A model generated the notes under the pieces. It was not told the DNA's origin. It saw only the letters and a list, made by a program, of their open reading frames with translations, and searched no databases. Shown in pieces: positions 9,332-18,643 of a stretch of 64,000 bases of DNA; positions within the stretch are counted from its first letter, which is position 1, and the number at the start of each line of letters is the position of its first letter. The stretch covers positions 62,001-126,000 of the forward strand of contig NZ_JHXZ01000015.1 of NCBI RefSeq assembly GCF_000621565.1, read 5' to 3'. The DNA comes from Butyrivibrio sp. LB2008 (lineage in GTDB: Bacteria > Bacillota > Clostridia > Lachnospirales > Lachnospiraceae). Both the position numbers and the translations under genes were made by a program.

Positions 9332-11104
9332 ATGAAAAATAATAAAGAAAAGAATCCACTTTTACTTTTTATTGTGCTTGTTATGATTGGCGTATGTGTG
9401 TTAATGGTAAACGGAAAACATCGTTCTGATAAAAAAAGTGCGCGTATGAACGAAGATTCTCCTGAAGAGATTGTTAATATAATTGATGATACGATTACAC
9501 ATTTAAATACGGAAACAACTCCCAGAAAAATTATGGGTGCTTCGGAAGAAAAGATTAAATTTGCCGGGCTGATTGAGGTAACCGGAGAGTATAGCTATTC
9601 GAATATTAGGCTTACAGGACCGAATATAAAATCGGATAATACCGACCAAGATAGTGAGACTTGCCAGGGCAAAATGGAATACACCGGAGTAAGAGATGCA
9701 GAAGGCAATACTTCAAGTATTCTTATGGGAAATGTAGATTATGTGAAAGATGTGCATTTTGGATATTTGGGTACTCCGGATCCCGCAAAAGAAAGTAAAG
9801 AAGTACGCTATGAATATTACAAGGAAAATATAGGGGGAAATGCCAGAGATTCGCTTATATACTACGGAAGCGGAGATATCTGCGACAAAATCAATATAGA
9901 AAAGATTATTGCGCCTGACGTGTCACAGCTTGTTGTAAAAAGTGCTACTGTTTCAGATGGGCATATAGTTATCGAAGTAGTCGGTACAGCTGATTCGGCA
10001 TTTGATGGGATTGGTTCCCAAATCAAGGGGAAGAGTGTGATCGACAGAGCTACATATGTTTTTGATGCAAGCACTTCTGATCTTAAGCGGGTTGTAGTGT
10101 CCGGAATAGACGTAGATGATCGTTCTGAAGAAATAACTATTGGCGATATTAAATGTCAACGTGAGGATGTCAGAACAGAAACTTTTGAGGCTGCATTGAA
10201 CATAAATAACATTTCAAAAACTCCTTCTGAGATGATTCCGTTTCCGGATATTGTTTCTCCAAATGGAAACATAAATGACCTGATCAAGAATGAAGTTGAG
10301 TTTAAATACCGTATGGCTGTAACATGTCCATTCCGTAATGGGAGTGACGATTTAGAGGTTATAAGTAATATTTGGAATGATGTTGATTTAAGAAATACAG
10401 ATCATAAATTCAGTGTTAAAGAGTTGGTGGCTTTGTTAAAGGAAATTGCTCCGAATTATGGATATGACGATGTTGCATGCAGGTATGCGTTGATAAGTAT
10501 CGATAATTCCGGAGAATATTCTGATGGCATGCTTGTAAAATATGAACTTCTGAATGAAGGCGCTGTAAAATATGTTGTGGTTTTGCCAATAAGATTAGCT
10601 GATGGTAAAACGAGTGCAGAATGGTGTATTGGTTTTAAGGGATCGGATCAAGCTGATTTCGGATATGACGGATCTATGGATTTTATACGTGAATATACTG
10701 CGGATTGTCAGTGCCATATGAATTATAAGCTTTCCGGCAATGGAGTATTGAATAGGCAGTACGAAGAGATTAAGACAAGCAAGGTGTCGGCTTTGGGGGA
10801 TAAGGATAATTTGGCTTGTTATCCAAGAATTGAAAGAGCTGCGCTTAAATCTATGGCTGAAACGCTCGATATAGCAGATCTTGCGGGGATTATTCGATTT
10901 GATATATATGAAAAAGAAGACAGGCAAATGAACCACTATTACGTGGTAGATTACGATCTTGGTGAGAATAAGATTCAGGAAATGCATGAGAAGTACGGCT
11001 TTGAGTTTATTGATCAAAGTTACGTATCATTGAAAATTGAAGCAAACGACTACTTAAGAGATGATAAGGCAGTCGAGTGGAATCAATTCACTGATGAAGA
11101 ATAA
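9332..11104 (+). CDS. Membrane-anchored hypothetical protein, about 590 residues
   Basis: The N-terminus is basic, then one hydrophobic segment (about residues 10-27, LLLFIVLVMIGVCVLMV) acts as signal anchor or uncleaved signal peptide. The remaining 560 residues are acidic, mixed alpha/beta and presumably outside the cell. There is no lipobox with a Cys at the right place and no enzyme motif that I recognise. The ATG at 9332 is preceded by AGGGGAG; the ATG at 9314 lies inside the metK terminator. It stands alone between two terminators. Function is unknown. Confidence 0.7.
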   Translation: MKNNKEKNPLLLFIVLVMIGVCVLMVNGKHRSDKKSARMNEDSPEEIVNIIDDTITHLNTETTPRKIMGASEEKIKFAGLIEVTGEYSYSNIRLTGPNIKSDNTDQDSETCQGKMEYTGVRDAEGNTSSILMGNVDYVKDVHFGYLGTPDPAKESKEVRYEYYKENIGGNARDSLIYYGSGDICDKINIEKIIAPDVSQLVVKSATVSDGHIVIEVVGTADSAFDGIGSQIKGKSVIDRATYVFDASTSDLKRVVVSGIDVDDRSEEITIGDIKCQREDVRTETFEAALNINNISKTPSEMIPFPDIVSPNGNINDLIKNEVEFKYRMAVTCPFRNGSDDLEVISNIWNDVDLRNTDHKFSVKELVALLKEIAPNYGYDDVACRYALISIDNSGEYSDGMLVKYELLNEGAVKYVVVLPIRLADGKTSAEWCIGFKGSDQADFGYDGSMDFIREYTADCQCHMNYKLSGNGVLNRQYEEIKTSKVSALGDKDNLACYPRIERAALKSMAETLDIADLAGIIRFDIYEKEDRQMNHYYVVDYDLGENKIQEMHEKYGFEFIDQSYVSLKIEANDYLRDDKAVEWNQFTDEE

Positions 11105-11113
11105 TATCAGACG

Positions 11114-11150
11114 TAAAAAGGGAATGCTGAAATCGGCATTCCCTTAATTT
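11114..11150. terminator. Shared terminator between convergent genes
   Basis: A perfect 10-bp stem (AAGGGAATGC / GCATTCCCTT) with A-run before and T-run after. It can serve both the plus-strand gene and dnaE on the minus strand. Confidence 0.85.
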
Positions 11151-11151
11151 C

Positions 11152-14100
11152 TTATACTACCTGCACATTGTCTTTTCCCGCGAGCTCTTCCAAGCGCTCG
11201 ATCATCATCTTATCTGCTTTTATCGTAGCGGAGCGTCCGAGTTTCTTGATCTGCTTGGTGTCTTTTAAGAATATCGCGATCTCATCGCGTCCGTCGGAGT
11301 CTGCGATGATGCGCTTAAGTTCCGGATCTTTTTCTTCATAAGCATTCTTGTTGTCAAATCTTAGCCACACAGTCCTTGGTATCTCATCAAAAAGAGTAAC
11401 TTTCTGCGCGATTAGTTTGGCGTCGCGGTCATCCTCTACTGAAACGCGGCCTTCGATGAAGACTTTGGCATCTGCGTCAAGGCGCGGTGCGTTTGCTTCG
11501 TAGGTCTTTGGGAATACGATTACTTCGATACTTCCGACAAGATCTTCGACGGTAAGAAAAGCCATGATCTGATCGTTCTTTGTATATTTGATTTTCTTAT
11601 CGCTTATGATGCCGCCGATGATTGCTTTTTCGTTGTCTCTTACCGCGGGCTCGCCCGTTTCATCGTCCAGATAAAAGTCTGCAGTGGTATTCGAGATTCT
11701 CTTTTTCCACATCGAAATGTAATCATCGAGAGGATGGCCTGAAACGTAGATTCCAAGGACATCTTTTTCAAATTCGAGAAGGAGCTCCCTCGGGAATTCG
11801 CCTACATCGGGAAGCGGAACTTCGTACTGCTTCTTGTCATCTTCGCTTACTATGTCGAAAAGAGTCATCTGTCCTGCCATTGAGTTTCTTCCGGTGTTAT
11901 GCAGGCGGTCCATGATCTGCGCATAGACAGTCATTAGCTGCTTTCTCGTACCGGGGAAACTGTCGAAGGCACCTGCTTTTATAAAGTTCTCAATAGCTCT
12001 TTTGTTTACATCGGTATCCTTGCCCTGCATGCGGGTGAGGAAGTCGTTTATATCCTTGAATTTCCCGCGCACCGAACGCTCTTTTACAATAGCGGCGATA
12101 GCCGGATAGCCGACGCCTTTGATTGCTGTAAGGGCGTAGTGGATAGCTTTCTTCTTGGAGGGAGCGCTACCGGTAGTATTATTAACTAAATCGCCTTCAT
12201 CTGCACCAATCTCAGTTACTGAGAAACCTTCAAAACCTTCATTGATATCAGGCGGAAGGAGAGTAATATTCATATTCCTGCAGCTCATAATATATCCCGA
12301 AACCTTACCGGGATTATCAATAACGGAAGTCATAAGAGCTGCCATAAATTCCACGGGATAATAGCATTTAAGCCATGCCGTCTGAAGCGCGACAACCGCG
12401 TAGCAGGCAGCGTGGGATTTATTAAAAGCATACTTTGCAAAGTCCATCATGGAATCATAGATCGCATTTGCGATTTCAGGTGCAATGCCCTTTGAAGCAC
12501 AACCCGGAACGTTCTCTTCGGGATTTCCGTTTACGAAGTTGGCTCTTTCAACCTCCATTACGTGCTGTTTCTTTTTACTCATGGCACGACGAACAAGGTC
12601 GGCACGGCCTAAGGTATAGCCGCCGAGCTGCTGAACTATCTGCATAACCTGCTCCTGATATACGATACAACCGTAAGTCGGCTTAAGAATCGGCTCAAGC
12701 TCAGGTGTGAGATAGCTGATAGAACCGGCATCGTTCTTTCCTGAAATGTACTTCGGGATGAAGTCCATCGGGCCCGGACGGTACAGGGAAATTCCCGCGA
12801 TGATATCTTCGAGAGACTTGGGCTTGAGCTCTTTCATGAAAGCCTGCATTCCGCCGGATTCAAGCTGAAATATACCGTCGCACTTACCGCTGCCTATAAG
12901 AGCAAGTACTGCGGGATCGTTGTAGTCTATTTTATCAATATCTATGAAGTTGGCATCGCCTTTCTTGGAGCCCAAAGATTCATTTGCAAAGCGGACGGCG
13001 TCCTTGATTACAGTAAGGGTGCGAAGCCCCAAAAAGTCCATCTTAAGAAGTCCCAGTTCTTCTATGGTTGTCATGGTGAACTGAGTTGTGATATTTCCTT
13101 CGGCCGAGCGCGAGAGCGGAACGAGGTCTTCTGCGGGAGCCTGACAGATAACGACTCCGGCGGCGTGGATCGAAGTGTGCCTCGGGAGACCTTCAAGCTT
13201 CTTGCACATGTCGATAAGCTTGTGGACTGTTTCTTCAGACTCGTACCTGCTTCGAAGCTCGGGATTCATCTCAAGAGCTCTGCTAAGTGTCATGTTGAGC
13301 TCGTTTGGGATCATCTTGGAAATCTGATCGCCGTAGCTGTAGGGAAGATCCATTACTCTGGCGACATCCCTTATAACACCTTTTGCGGCGAGCGTACCGA
13401 AGGTTATGATCTGTACAACTTTATCTGCACCGTATTTTTCGGTGACGTAGTCAATAACGTCCTGCCTTCTTTCGTACTCGAAATCCACATCGATATCGGG
13501 CATGGATACACGTTCCGGGTTAAGGAAACGCTCGAAGAGTAGATCATACTTGATAGGATCGATATTTGTTATATGCATACAATAGGAAACAATGCTTCCT
13601 GCGGCAGAACCTCTTCCGGGACCGACTGCAATGCCGTTTTCGCGGCAGTAGTTGATATAGTCCCATACAATAAGGAAGTAATCGACATAGCCCATCCTCT
13701 TGATGACGCCAAGTTCGTAGTCGAGCTTTTTCTTAAGAGTGCCGTCATCACCGGGATAACGCTCATTAAGTCCGTCAAGACACAGCTTATTTAGATACGT
13801 CCAGGAATCATATCCTTCCGGAACCTCGAAATGAGGGAGCTTTGTAACGCCGAACTCGATCTCGACATTACATCTTTCCGCAATCTTCGCGGTGTTGTCA
13901 ATTGCCTGCTGTGCATATGGAAAAAGAGCTCTCATTTCCTCTTCGCTCTTTACGTAGTACTGACCGCCCTCATAGCGCATACGGTCCTCGTCGGAAACTT
14001 TTTTGCCCGTCTGGATACAGAGAAGAAGGTCGTGTGCCTCCGCGTCATCCGCATAAGTGTAGTGACAGTCGTTTGTTGCGACAAGAGGGATATCAAGCTC

Positions 14101-14685
14101 CTGCGAAAGAGACAGAAGGGCACTGTTCACCGTTCTCTGAGCCGGAATTCCGTGATCCTGCAGCTCTAAGAAAAAATTGCCGTGTCCGAATATGTTGTCG
14201 AGTCTCAAAGCGGCCTCTTTTGCCTTAGCGGGAGTTCCCTTAATGATATTGCGGGGGATTTCACCTGCAAGACAGGCACTGAGGCAGATGAGCCCTTCGT
14301 GATACTGCTCAAGAAGCTCCATATCAACTCGGGGCTTGTAATAATAGCCTTCGGTAAAGCCGCGGCTTACGATGTGCGAGAGATTGGCGTAACCTGTATT
14401 GTTCTCGGCAAGAAGAACGAGGTGATAATAGCGCTCGTCCATGCTTCCGGTTTCTTTGTCGAACCTGGAGCCGGGTGCAACGTATACCTCGCAACCAAGG
14501 ATAGGATTGATTCCTGCATCCTTGCATGCTTTATAGAAGTCAATAACACCGTACATGACGCCGTGATCTGTAATGGCTCCTGAGGTCATGCCGAGCTCTT
14601 TAAGGCGCTTAACATATTCTTTAATTTTATTGGAACCGTCCAAAAGACTGTATTCTGTGTGGACGTGAAGATGCGAAAATGCCAT
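11152..14685 (-). CDS. dnaE: DNA polymerase III alpha subunit (DnaE type)
   Basis: The 1177-residue replicative polymerase subunit. In order it shows the N-terminal PHP domain (HLHVHTEYSLLDG), the polymerase core with GPGRGSAAGS and the catalytic aspartates in PDIDVDFEYERR, the thumb and fingers (YRPGPMDFIPKYI, YQEQVMQI), a helix-hairpin-helix region, and a C-terminal OB fold (IGGIISDKKIKYTKND). The start ATG at 14685 is preceded on the minus strand by AGGGAG. Low-GC Firmicutes usually also have PolC, so this is likely the DnaE that extends primers, though PolC is outside the window. It is transcribed divergently from pfkA. Confidence 0.97.
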   Translation of the reverse strand: MAFSHLHVHTEYSLLDGSNKIKEYVKRLKELGMTSGAITDHGVMYGVIDFYKACKDAGINPILGCEVYVAPGSRFDKETGSMDERYYHLVLLAENNTGYANLSHIVSRGFTEGYYYKPRVDMELLEQYHEGLICLSACLAGEIPRNIIKGTPAKAKEAALRLDNIFGHGNFFLELQDHGIPAQRTVNSALLSLSQELDIPLVATNDCHYTYADDAEAHDLLLCIQTGKKVSDEDRMRYEGGQYYVKSEEEMRALFPYAQQAIDNTAKIAERCNVEIEFGVTKLPHFEVPEGYDSWTYLNKLCLDGLNERYPGDDGTLKKKLDYELGVIKRMGYVDYFLIVWDYINYCRENGIAVGPGRGSAAGSIVSYCMHITNIDPIKYDLLFERFLNPERVSMPDIDVDFEYERRQDVIDYVTEKYGADKVVQIITFGTLAAKGVIRDVARVMDLPYSYGDQISKMIPNELNMTLSRALEMNPELRSRYESEETVHKLIDMCKKLEGLPRHTSIHAAGVVICQAPAEDLVPLSRSAEGNITTQFTMTTIEELGLLKMDFLGLRTLTVIKDAVRFANESLGSKKGDANFIDIDKIDYNDPAVLALIGSGKCDGIFQLESGGMQAFMKELKPKSLEDIIAGISLYRPGPMDFIPKYISGKNDAGSISYLTPELEPILKPTYGCIVYQEQVMQIVQQLGGYTLGRADLVRRAMSKKKQHVMEVERANFVNGNPEENVPGCASKGIAPEIANAIYDSMMDFAKYAFNKSHAACYAVVALQTAWLKCYYPVEFMAALMTSVIDNPGKVSGYIMSCRNMNITLLPPDINEGFEGFSVTEIGADEGDLVNNTTGSAPSKKKAIHYALTAIKGVGYPAIAAIVKERSVRGKFKDINDFLTRMQGKDTDVNKRAIENFIKAGAFDSFPGTRKQLMTVYAQIMDRLHNTGRNSMAGQMTLFDIVSEDDKKQYEVPLPDVGEFPRELLLEFEKDVLGIYVSGHPLDDYISMWKKRISNTTADFYLDDETGEPAVRDNEKAIIGGIISDKKIKYTKNDQIMAFLTVEDLVGSIEVIVFPKTYEANAPRLDADAKVFIEGRVSVEDDRDAKLIAQKVTLFDEIPRTVWLRFDNKNAYEEKDPELKRIIADSDGRDEIAIFLKDTKQIKKLGRSATIKADKMMIERLEELAGKDNVQVV

Positions 14686-14874
14686 AGTACTACTCCCTGT
14701 TTTTCAGATGAAAAAATTATAACATAAGAAATAAAAAAAATTATGAAAACGGTGCGCCAATCATTGCATTTTAAAAAAAATTGCTCTAATATATGAAAAG
14801 AGTATGTCAATAAATTGTCAAATGTAACGTTTGGCACTTTTAGGGTTTAATCTATAGAAATCGAGGAAATAATT

Positions 14875-15843
14875 ATGGCAAAGCAGATCAAAACAATCGG
14901 CGTACTGACTAGTGGTGGCGATGCACCGGGAATGAACGCAGCCATCAGAGCAGTTGTACGTAAGTCACTTGCGAACGGTCTCAAGGTAAAGGGAATCAAA
15001 AAAGGTTACATGGGACTTCTCAATGAAGAGATTGAGGATATGGACAGAAGAAGCGTATCCGATATCATTCAGCGCGGCGGAACTGTTCTTGGAACAGCAC
15101 GTTGTATGGAATTCACAACTCCCGAGGGACAGGCTAAGGGCGCTGAGATCTGCCGTAAGCACGGCATTGACGGTATAGTCGTTATCGGTGGTGACGGTTC
15201 ATACCGCGGAGCTCAGAAACTTTCTCAGCAGGGTATCAACACAGTAGGTATCCCCGGAACAATCGACCTTGATATTTCATGCACAGATTACACAATAGGT
15301 TTTGATACAGCTATCAACACCGCTATGAGTGCTATAGATAAGATCAGAGATACATCATCATCTCACGAGAGAGTAAGCGTTGTTGAGGTTATGGGACGTC
15401 ATGCCGGATACATCGCTCTTTGGTGCTCGATTGCCAACGGTGCAGATGATATACTTCTTCCTGAGAAGTATGATTACAACGAGCAGCGTATTATTGACAA
15501 CATTATTGATAATCGTAAGAAGGGTAAGACACACCATATCATCGTAAATGCTGAGGGTATCGGTCACTCAACATCAATGGCCCGTCGTATTGAGGCTGCT
15601 ACAGGTCTTGAGACAAGAGCAACAATCCTCGGATACATGCAAAGAGGCGGAAGCCCTACATGTAAGGACCGTGTTTATGCATCTATGATGGGATGCTATG
15701 CCGCAGACATCCTCGCTGCCGGCAAGACTAACAGAGTTGTTGGTTACAGAAACGGTCAGTTCGTAGATTATGATATTGATGAAGCTCTTGCAATGAAGAA
15801 GAATATCAATGAGTACATGTATGAGATCGCTCGTATTCTTTGA
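14875..15843 (+). CDS. pfkA: ATP-dependent 6-phosphofructokinase
   Basis: The 322-residue glycolytic enzyme phosphorylates fructose 6-phosphate with ATP. Motifs: GGDAPGMNAAIRAVVR at the N-terminus, the nucleotide site GGDGSYRGA near residue 103 (the Gly pattern of ATP-using enzymes), the catalytic segment PGTIDLDISCTDYTIGFDTA, and MGRHAGYIALW. The catalytic stretch reads TIDLD, where classical enzymes have TIDND; both aspartates are kept. RBS GAGGAAAT precedes the ATG. It is divergent from dnaE and followed by its own terminator, so it is monocistronic. Confidence 0.95.
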   Translation: MAKQIKTIGVLTSGGDAPGMNAAIRAVVRKSLANGLKVKGIKKGYMGLLNEEIEDMDRRSVSDIIQRGGTVLGTARCMEFTTPEGQAKGAEICRKHGIDGIVVIGGDGSYRGAQKLSQQGINTVGIPGTIDLDISCTDYTIGFDTAINTAMSAIDKIRDTSSSHERVSVVEVMGRHAGYIALWCSIANGADDILLPEKYDYNEQRIIDNIIDNRKKGKTHHIIVNAEGIGHSTSMARRIEAATGLETRATILGYMQRGGSPTCKDRVYASMMGCYAADILAAGKTNRVVGYRNGQFVDYDIDEALAMKKNINEYMYEIARIL

Positions 15844-15869
15844 TGAAAAACAAAATAGATAGTAGGTTT

Positions 15870-15902
15870 GCCCCTTATCGGTTAATTCGGTAAGGGGTTT
15901 CA
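15870..15902 (+). terminator. Terminator after pfkA
   Basis: CCCCTTA (15871-15877) pairs with TAAGGGG (15891-15897), with inner TCG/CGG pairing, followed by TTTCATAT. Confidence 0.8.
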
Positions 15903-16033
15903 TATATGCAAAAAAGTAACAATTTATTCGTTCACGAAAAAAATCTGTTGTTTACTCGATAGGGATTGACCGCAAAAGCGTAATGTACTAGCCTTGTTGG
16001 TGGATTATAAACAAAATATATGTGGGTGGAGAA

Positions 16034-16588
16034 ATGATCAACAAAGAAAAGATTGAGAAAGCAGTCAGATTGTTGCTTGAAGGGATTGGGGAAGATGCTG
16101 CGAGACCGGGGCTTGAGGATACTCCGGACAGAGTGGCAAGAATGTATGAAGAGATTCTTTCGGGATATGAGGATAGTGCCGAAAGACATCTTGAGAAAAC
16201 TTTCCCTGTCACGGACAGCGGAATGATCGTTGAGAAAGATATTCAATTTTATTCTTTGTGCGAGCACCATCTTCTTCCGTTCTTTGGTAAGGTGCATATC
16301 GCGTATGTTCCGGTAGATGAAGTTGTCGGCATCAGTAAGCTGGCACGAACAGTTGAGGTATTTGCAAGAAGGCTCCAGATTCAGGAGCAGATGACGGGAC
16401 AGATTGCCGATGCTATTGCCGGGAATCTCAAGACAAAAGGCGTTATAGTTTATGTAGAGGCTGAGCATATGTGCGTTTCTATGCGAGGAATAAAGAAAAG
16501 CGGAAGTAAGACTGTCACAGTTGCAGCGAGAGGCTGCTTTGAGAACGACCGGGATTTAAGAGACACTTTTTTTAAAATGATCTGTTAA
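16034..16588 (+). CDS. folE: GTP cyclohydrolase I
   Basis: A 184-residue enzyme that converts GTP to dihydroneopterin triphosphate, the first step of folate synthesis. The zinc and active-site motif CEHHLLPFFGKVHIAYVP is complete, and a second Cys lies in EAEHMCVSMRG. Length is typical. I chose the ATG at 16034, preceded by GGTGGAG. It is the first gene of a compact folate operon with folP 19 bases downstream and folB-folK after it. Confidence 0.96.
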   Translation: MINKEKIEKAVRLLLEGIGEDAARPGLEDTPDRVARMYEEILSGYEDSAERHLEKTFPVTDSGMIVEKDIQFYSLCEHHLLPFFGKVHIAYVPVDEVVGISKLARTVEVFARRLQIQEQMTGQIADAIAGNLKTKGVIVYVEAEHMCVSMRGIKKSGSKTVTVAARGCFENDRDLRDTFFKMIC

Positions 16589-16607
16589 AAAATTGACGGG
16601 GGAGAAA

Positions 16608-17438
16608 ATGAGGATAGGGAAAAGAGTTTTTGATCTTGACGCGGGTAAATCGCTGATCATGGGAATTTTGAACGTCACTCCCGATTCTTTTTCGGACGGT
16701 GGAAAATACTTCGATGTGGATAGCGCGCTTTTACAGACAGAGCAGATGATAAAAGACGGCGCAGACATTATAGATGTAGGAGGAGAATCAACACGGCCGG
16801 GATATACTAAGATATCGTGGCAGGATGAAGTAGAAAGAATCGAGCCTGTAATCGGGGCGATAAAAGCTAGATTTGATGTGCCTGTCTCTGTTGATACCTA
16901 TAAATGGCAGGTTGCAGATGCGGCAATAGCATGCGGTGCAGATATGATAAATGACATTTGGGGACTTGATTATTACGACGATCCCGAGCATCATATGGCA
17001 CAAGTAGTTGCTGACGCAGGCATTCCGGTATGTATCATGCATAACAAATCCGACAGGATAATAAGCATGGACAGGGATACTTTTAACCGGGAAATAATTG
17101 CAGATATGATAAAGAGAATAGGGATAGCCACGGAAAACGGCGTAAAGGATGAAAATATTATCCTTGATCCGGGAGTTGGTTTTGCCAAGAATCTTGAAGA
17201 AAATATCTGGTGTATTTCTCTTATAAGAGAACTTAAGAGTTTGGGATATCCGGTGCTTTTGGGGATATCCAACAAGTCGATAGTCGGCAAGATAACAGGC
17301 CTTGAAGTTGATCAGAGAAAAGAAGGAACGATAGCTCTCAATGTTCTCGGAAGAGAGTATGGCAGCAGAATTTTCAGAGTGCATGATGTTCTTGCAAACA
17401 AACGTGCACTTACTGTTGCAGACAGTATCTGTGGATAG
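16608..17438 (+). CDS. folP: Dihydropteroate synthase
   Basis: The 276-residue TIM-barrel enzyme condenses p-aminobenzoate with dihydropterin pyrophosphate; it is the sulfonamide target. Motifs: MGILNVTPDSFSDGGKY (pterin site), DVGGESTRPGY, and the C-terminal GISNKSIVGKITGL loop. RBS GGGGGAG precedes the ATG at 16608; an upstream TTG at 16593 would add 5 residues without better support. It is co-transcribed between folE and the folB-folK fusion. Confidence 0.96.
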   Translation: MRIGKRVFDLDAGKSLIMGILNVTPDSFSDGGKYFDVDSALLQTEQMIKDGADIIDVGGESTRPGYTKISWQDEVERIEPVIGAIKARFDVPVSVDTYKWQVADAAIACGADMINDIWGLDYYDDPEHHMAQVVADAGIPVCIMHNKSDRIISMDRDTFNREIIADMIKRIGIATENGVKDENIILDPGVGFAKNLEENIWCISLIRELKSLGYPVLLGISNKSIVGKITGLEVDQRKEGTIALNVLGREYGSRIFRVHDVLANKRALTVADSICG

Positions 17439-17454
17439 AGAAGGAGGGGAAAGT

Positions 17455-18270
17455 ATGGATTGCATTAGGATTGTTGATCTCGAGATTTACGCTAATCACG
17501 GACTTTTAAAAGAAGAAAACACACTTGGGCAAAAATTTCTCATTTCCGCCAATCTGTATCTGGATACGAGAAAAGCCGGAATTTGCGACGATATGGAGTT
17601 ATCCGTGGATTACAATGAGGTATGTCATCTCATATATGATTATGTTAAGGACAATACGTTTGGACTTATAGAGACTGTGAGTGAGGAACTTGCTGAAGAG
17701 ATACTTATCAGTTTTCCTATTCTTGAAAAAGTAGATGTAGAGGTAAAAAAGCCATGGGCACCTATCGGCCTTCCTCTGAGCTACGTGTCTGTTGACATTA
17801 CAAGAGGATGGCATACGGCGTACCTGTCAATCGGTTCCAATATGGGAGAAAAAGAAAAGAACCTGACAGGAGCTATTAGCGAACTGTCGAAAGACATGCT
17901 TATACGAGTATGTAAGCAGTCGCAATTTATTACAACCAAACCATATGGAAATGAAGATCAGGAAGATTTTTTGAACGGTGTTCTTGAAATAAAAACTCTT
18001 TACACTCCCGAAGAGCTTCTTGATAAGATCCATGATGTTGAGAGAATGTTCGGAAGAGTCAGAGATGTACACTGGGGACCGAGAACTCTCGATCTTGATA
18101 TAATCATGTACGATCATCTTGTAATGAAGAGCGAAAGACTTACGATTCCTCATGCAGATATGCAGAATAGGGAATTTGTACTTAAACCGCTTGCTGAGAT
18201 AAGTTCGCAACTTGTTCATCCGGTCTTCAAGAAGACTGTGGGACAGATGCTTATGGAAGTACAAGCATAA
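17455..18270 (+). CDS. folK: Fused dihydroneopterin aldolase / HPPK
   Basis: A 271-residue bifunctional folate enzyme. Residues 1-118 are dihydroneopterin aldolase (FolB: DLEIYANHGLLKEEN, SVDYNEVCHLI, VKKPWAPI). Residues about 122-271 are 6-hydroxymethyl-7,8-dihydropterin pyrophosphokinase (FolK: YLSIGSNMGEKEKNL, FGRVRDVHWGPRTLDLDI, IPHADMQNREFVLKPLAEI). Fusions of these two steps are known in Firmicutes. The start ATG at 17455 has AAGGAGGGG at 7 bases. It is the last gene of the folate operon and is followed by a strong terminator. Confidence 0.95.
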   Translation: MDCIRIVDLEIYANHGLLKEENTLGQKFLISANLYLDTRKAGICDDMELSVDYNEVCHLIYDYVKDNTFGLIETVSEELAEEILISFPILEKVDVEVKKPWAPIGLPLSYVSVDITRGWHTAYLSIGSNMGEKEKNLTGAISELSKDMLIRVCKQSQFITTKPYGNEDQEDFLNGVLEIKTLYTPEELLDKIHDVERMFGRVRDVHWGPRTLDLDIIMYDHLVMKSERLTIPHADMQNREFVLKPLAEISSQLVHPVFKKTVGQMLMEVQA

Positions 18271-18297
18271 AAAATAAGAATAAAATCATAATAAAAT

Positions 18298-18356
18298 AAA
18301 ACCACGAAGAGCCGCATGAGTAAGAATACTCTTACAGCCCTTCGTGGTTTTATTTT
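18298..18356 (+). terminator. Strong terminator after the folate operon
   Basis: A long hairpin: outer stem AAAACCACGAAG / CTTCGTGGTTTT and inner GAGTAAG / CTTAC-type pairing, then TTATTTT. Confidence 0.88.
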
Positions 18357-18643
18357 GGGAAAGATCAATGTCCTGAGATCCAATCCCAAATATCATAATA
18401 GTACATCATTGTGGTCTTTGTCCGTTTCCCCTTTCCTTTTTCCCCTCGAAAAAATAATTCTTTGTGTTAGAGTATAATATTGTCGAAAAAAAGAAAAGAA
18501 TGATTTAGTAAATGACATATTTTTTGTGTAAATGACATAAAAACTAGTGGTCAAAAATTGCTGTTGTGAACGTTGTAGGCGTATTCACTATATGTTAGTA
18601 TAGTATCAATGAGCTTTCTCAAGTAAATTTGGGAGGTGGCAAT
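18357..18643. other. Intergenic region upstream of the LytTR system
   Basis: No reading frame can be supported here. The stretch is AT-rich and holds the direct repeats listed separately plus possible promoter sequences before the response-regulator gene. Confidence 0.5.
18508..18539 (+). promoter_or_regulatory. Direct repeats, possible LytTR binding site
   Basis: The 12-base sequence GTAAATGACATA occurs at 18508-18519 and again at 18528-18539, a period of 20 bases. LytTR-type regulators bind pairs of direct repeats about two helical turns apart, and a LytTR regulator gene starts about 100 bases downstream. Autoregulation is an inference. Confidence 0.45.

Noticed and set aside
11622..14583. 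Several plus-strand open frames of 70-130 codons opposite dnaE
   Set aside because: They are mirror frames of a well-supported gene, without ribosome binding sites or family motifs.
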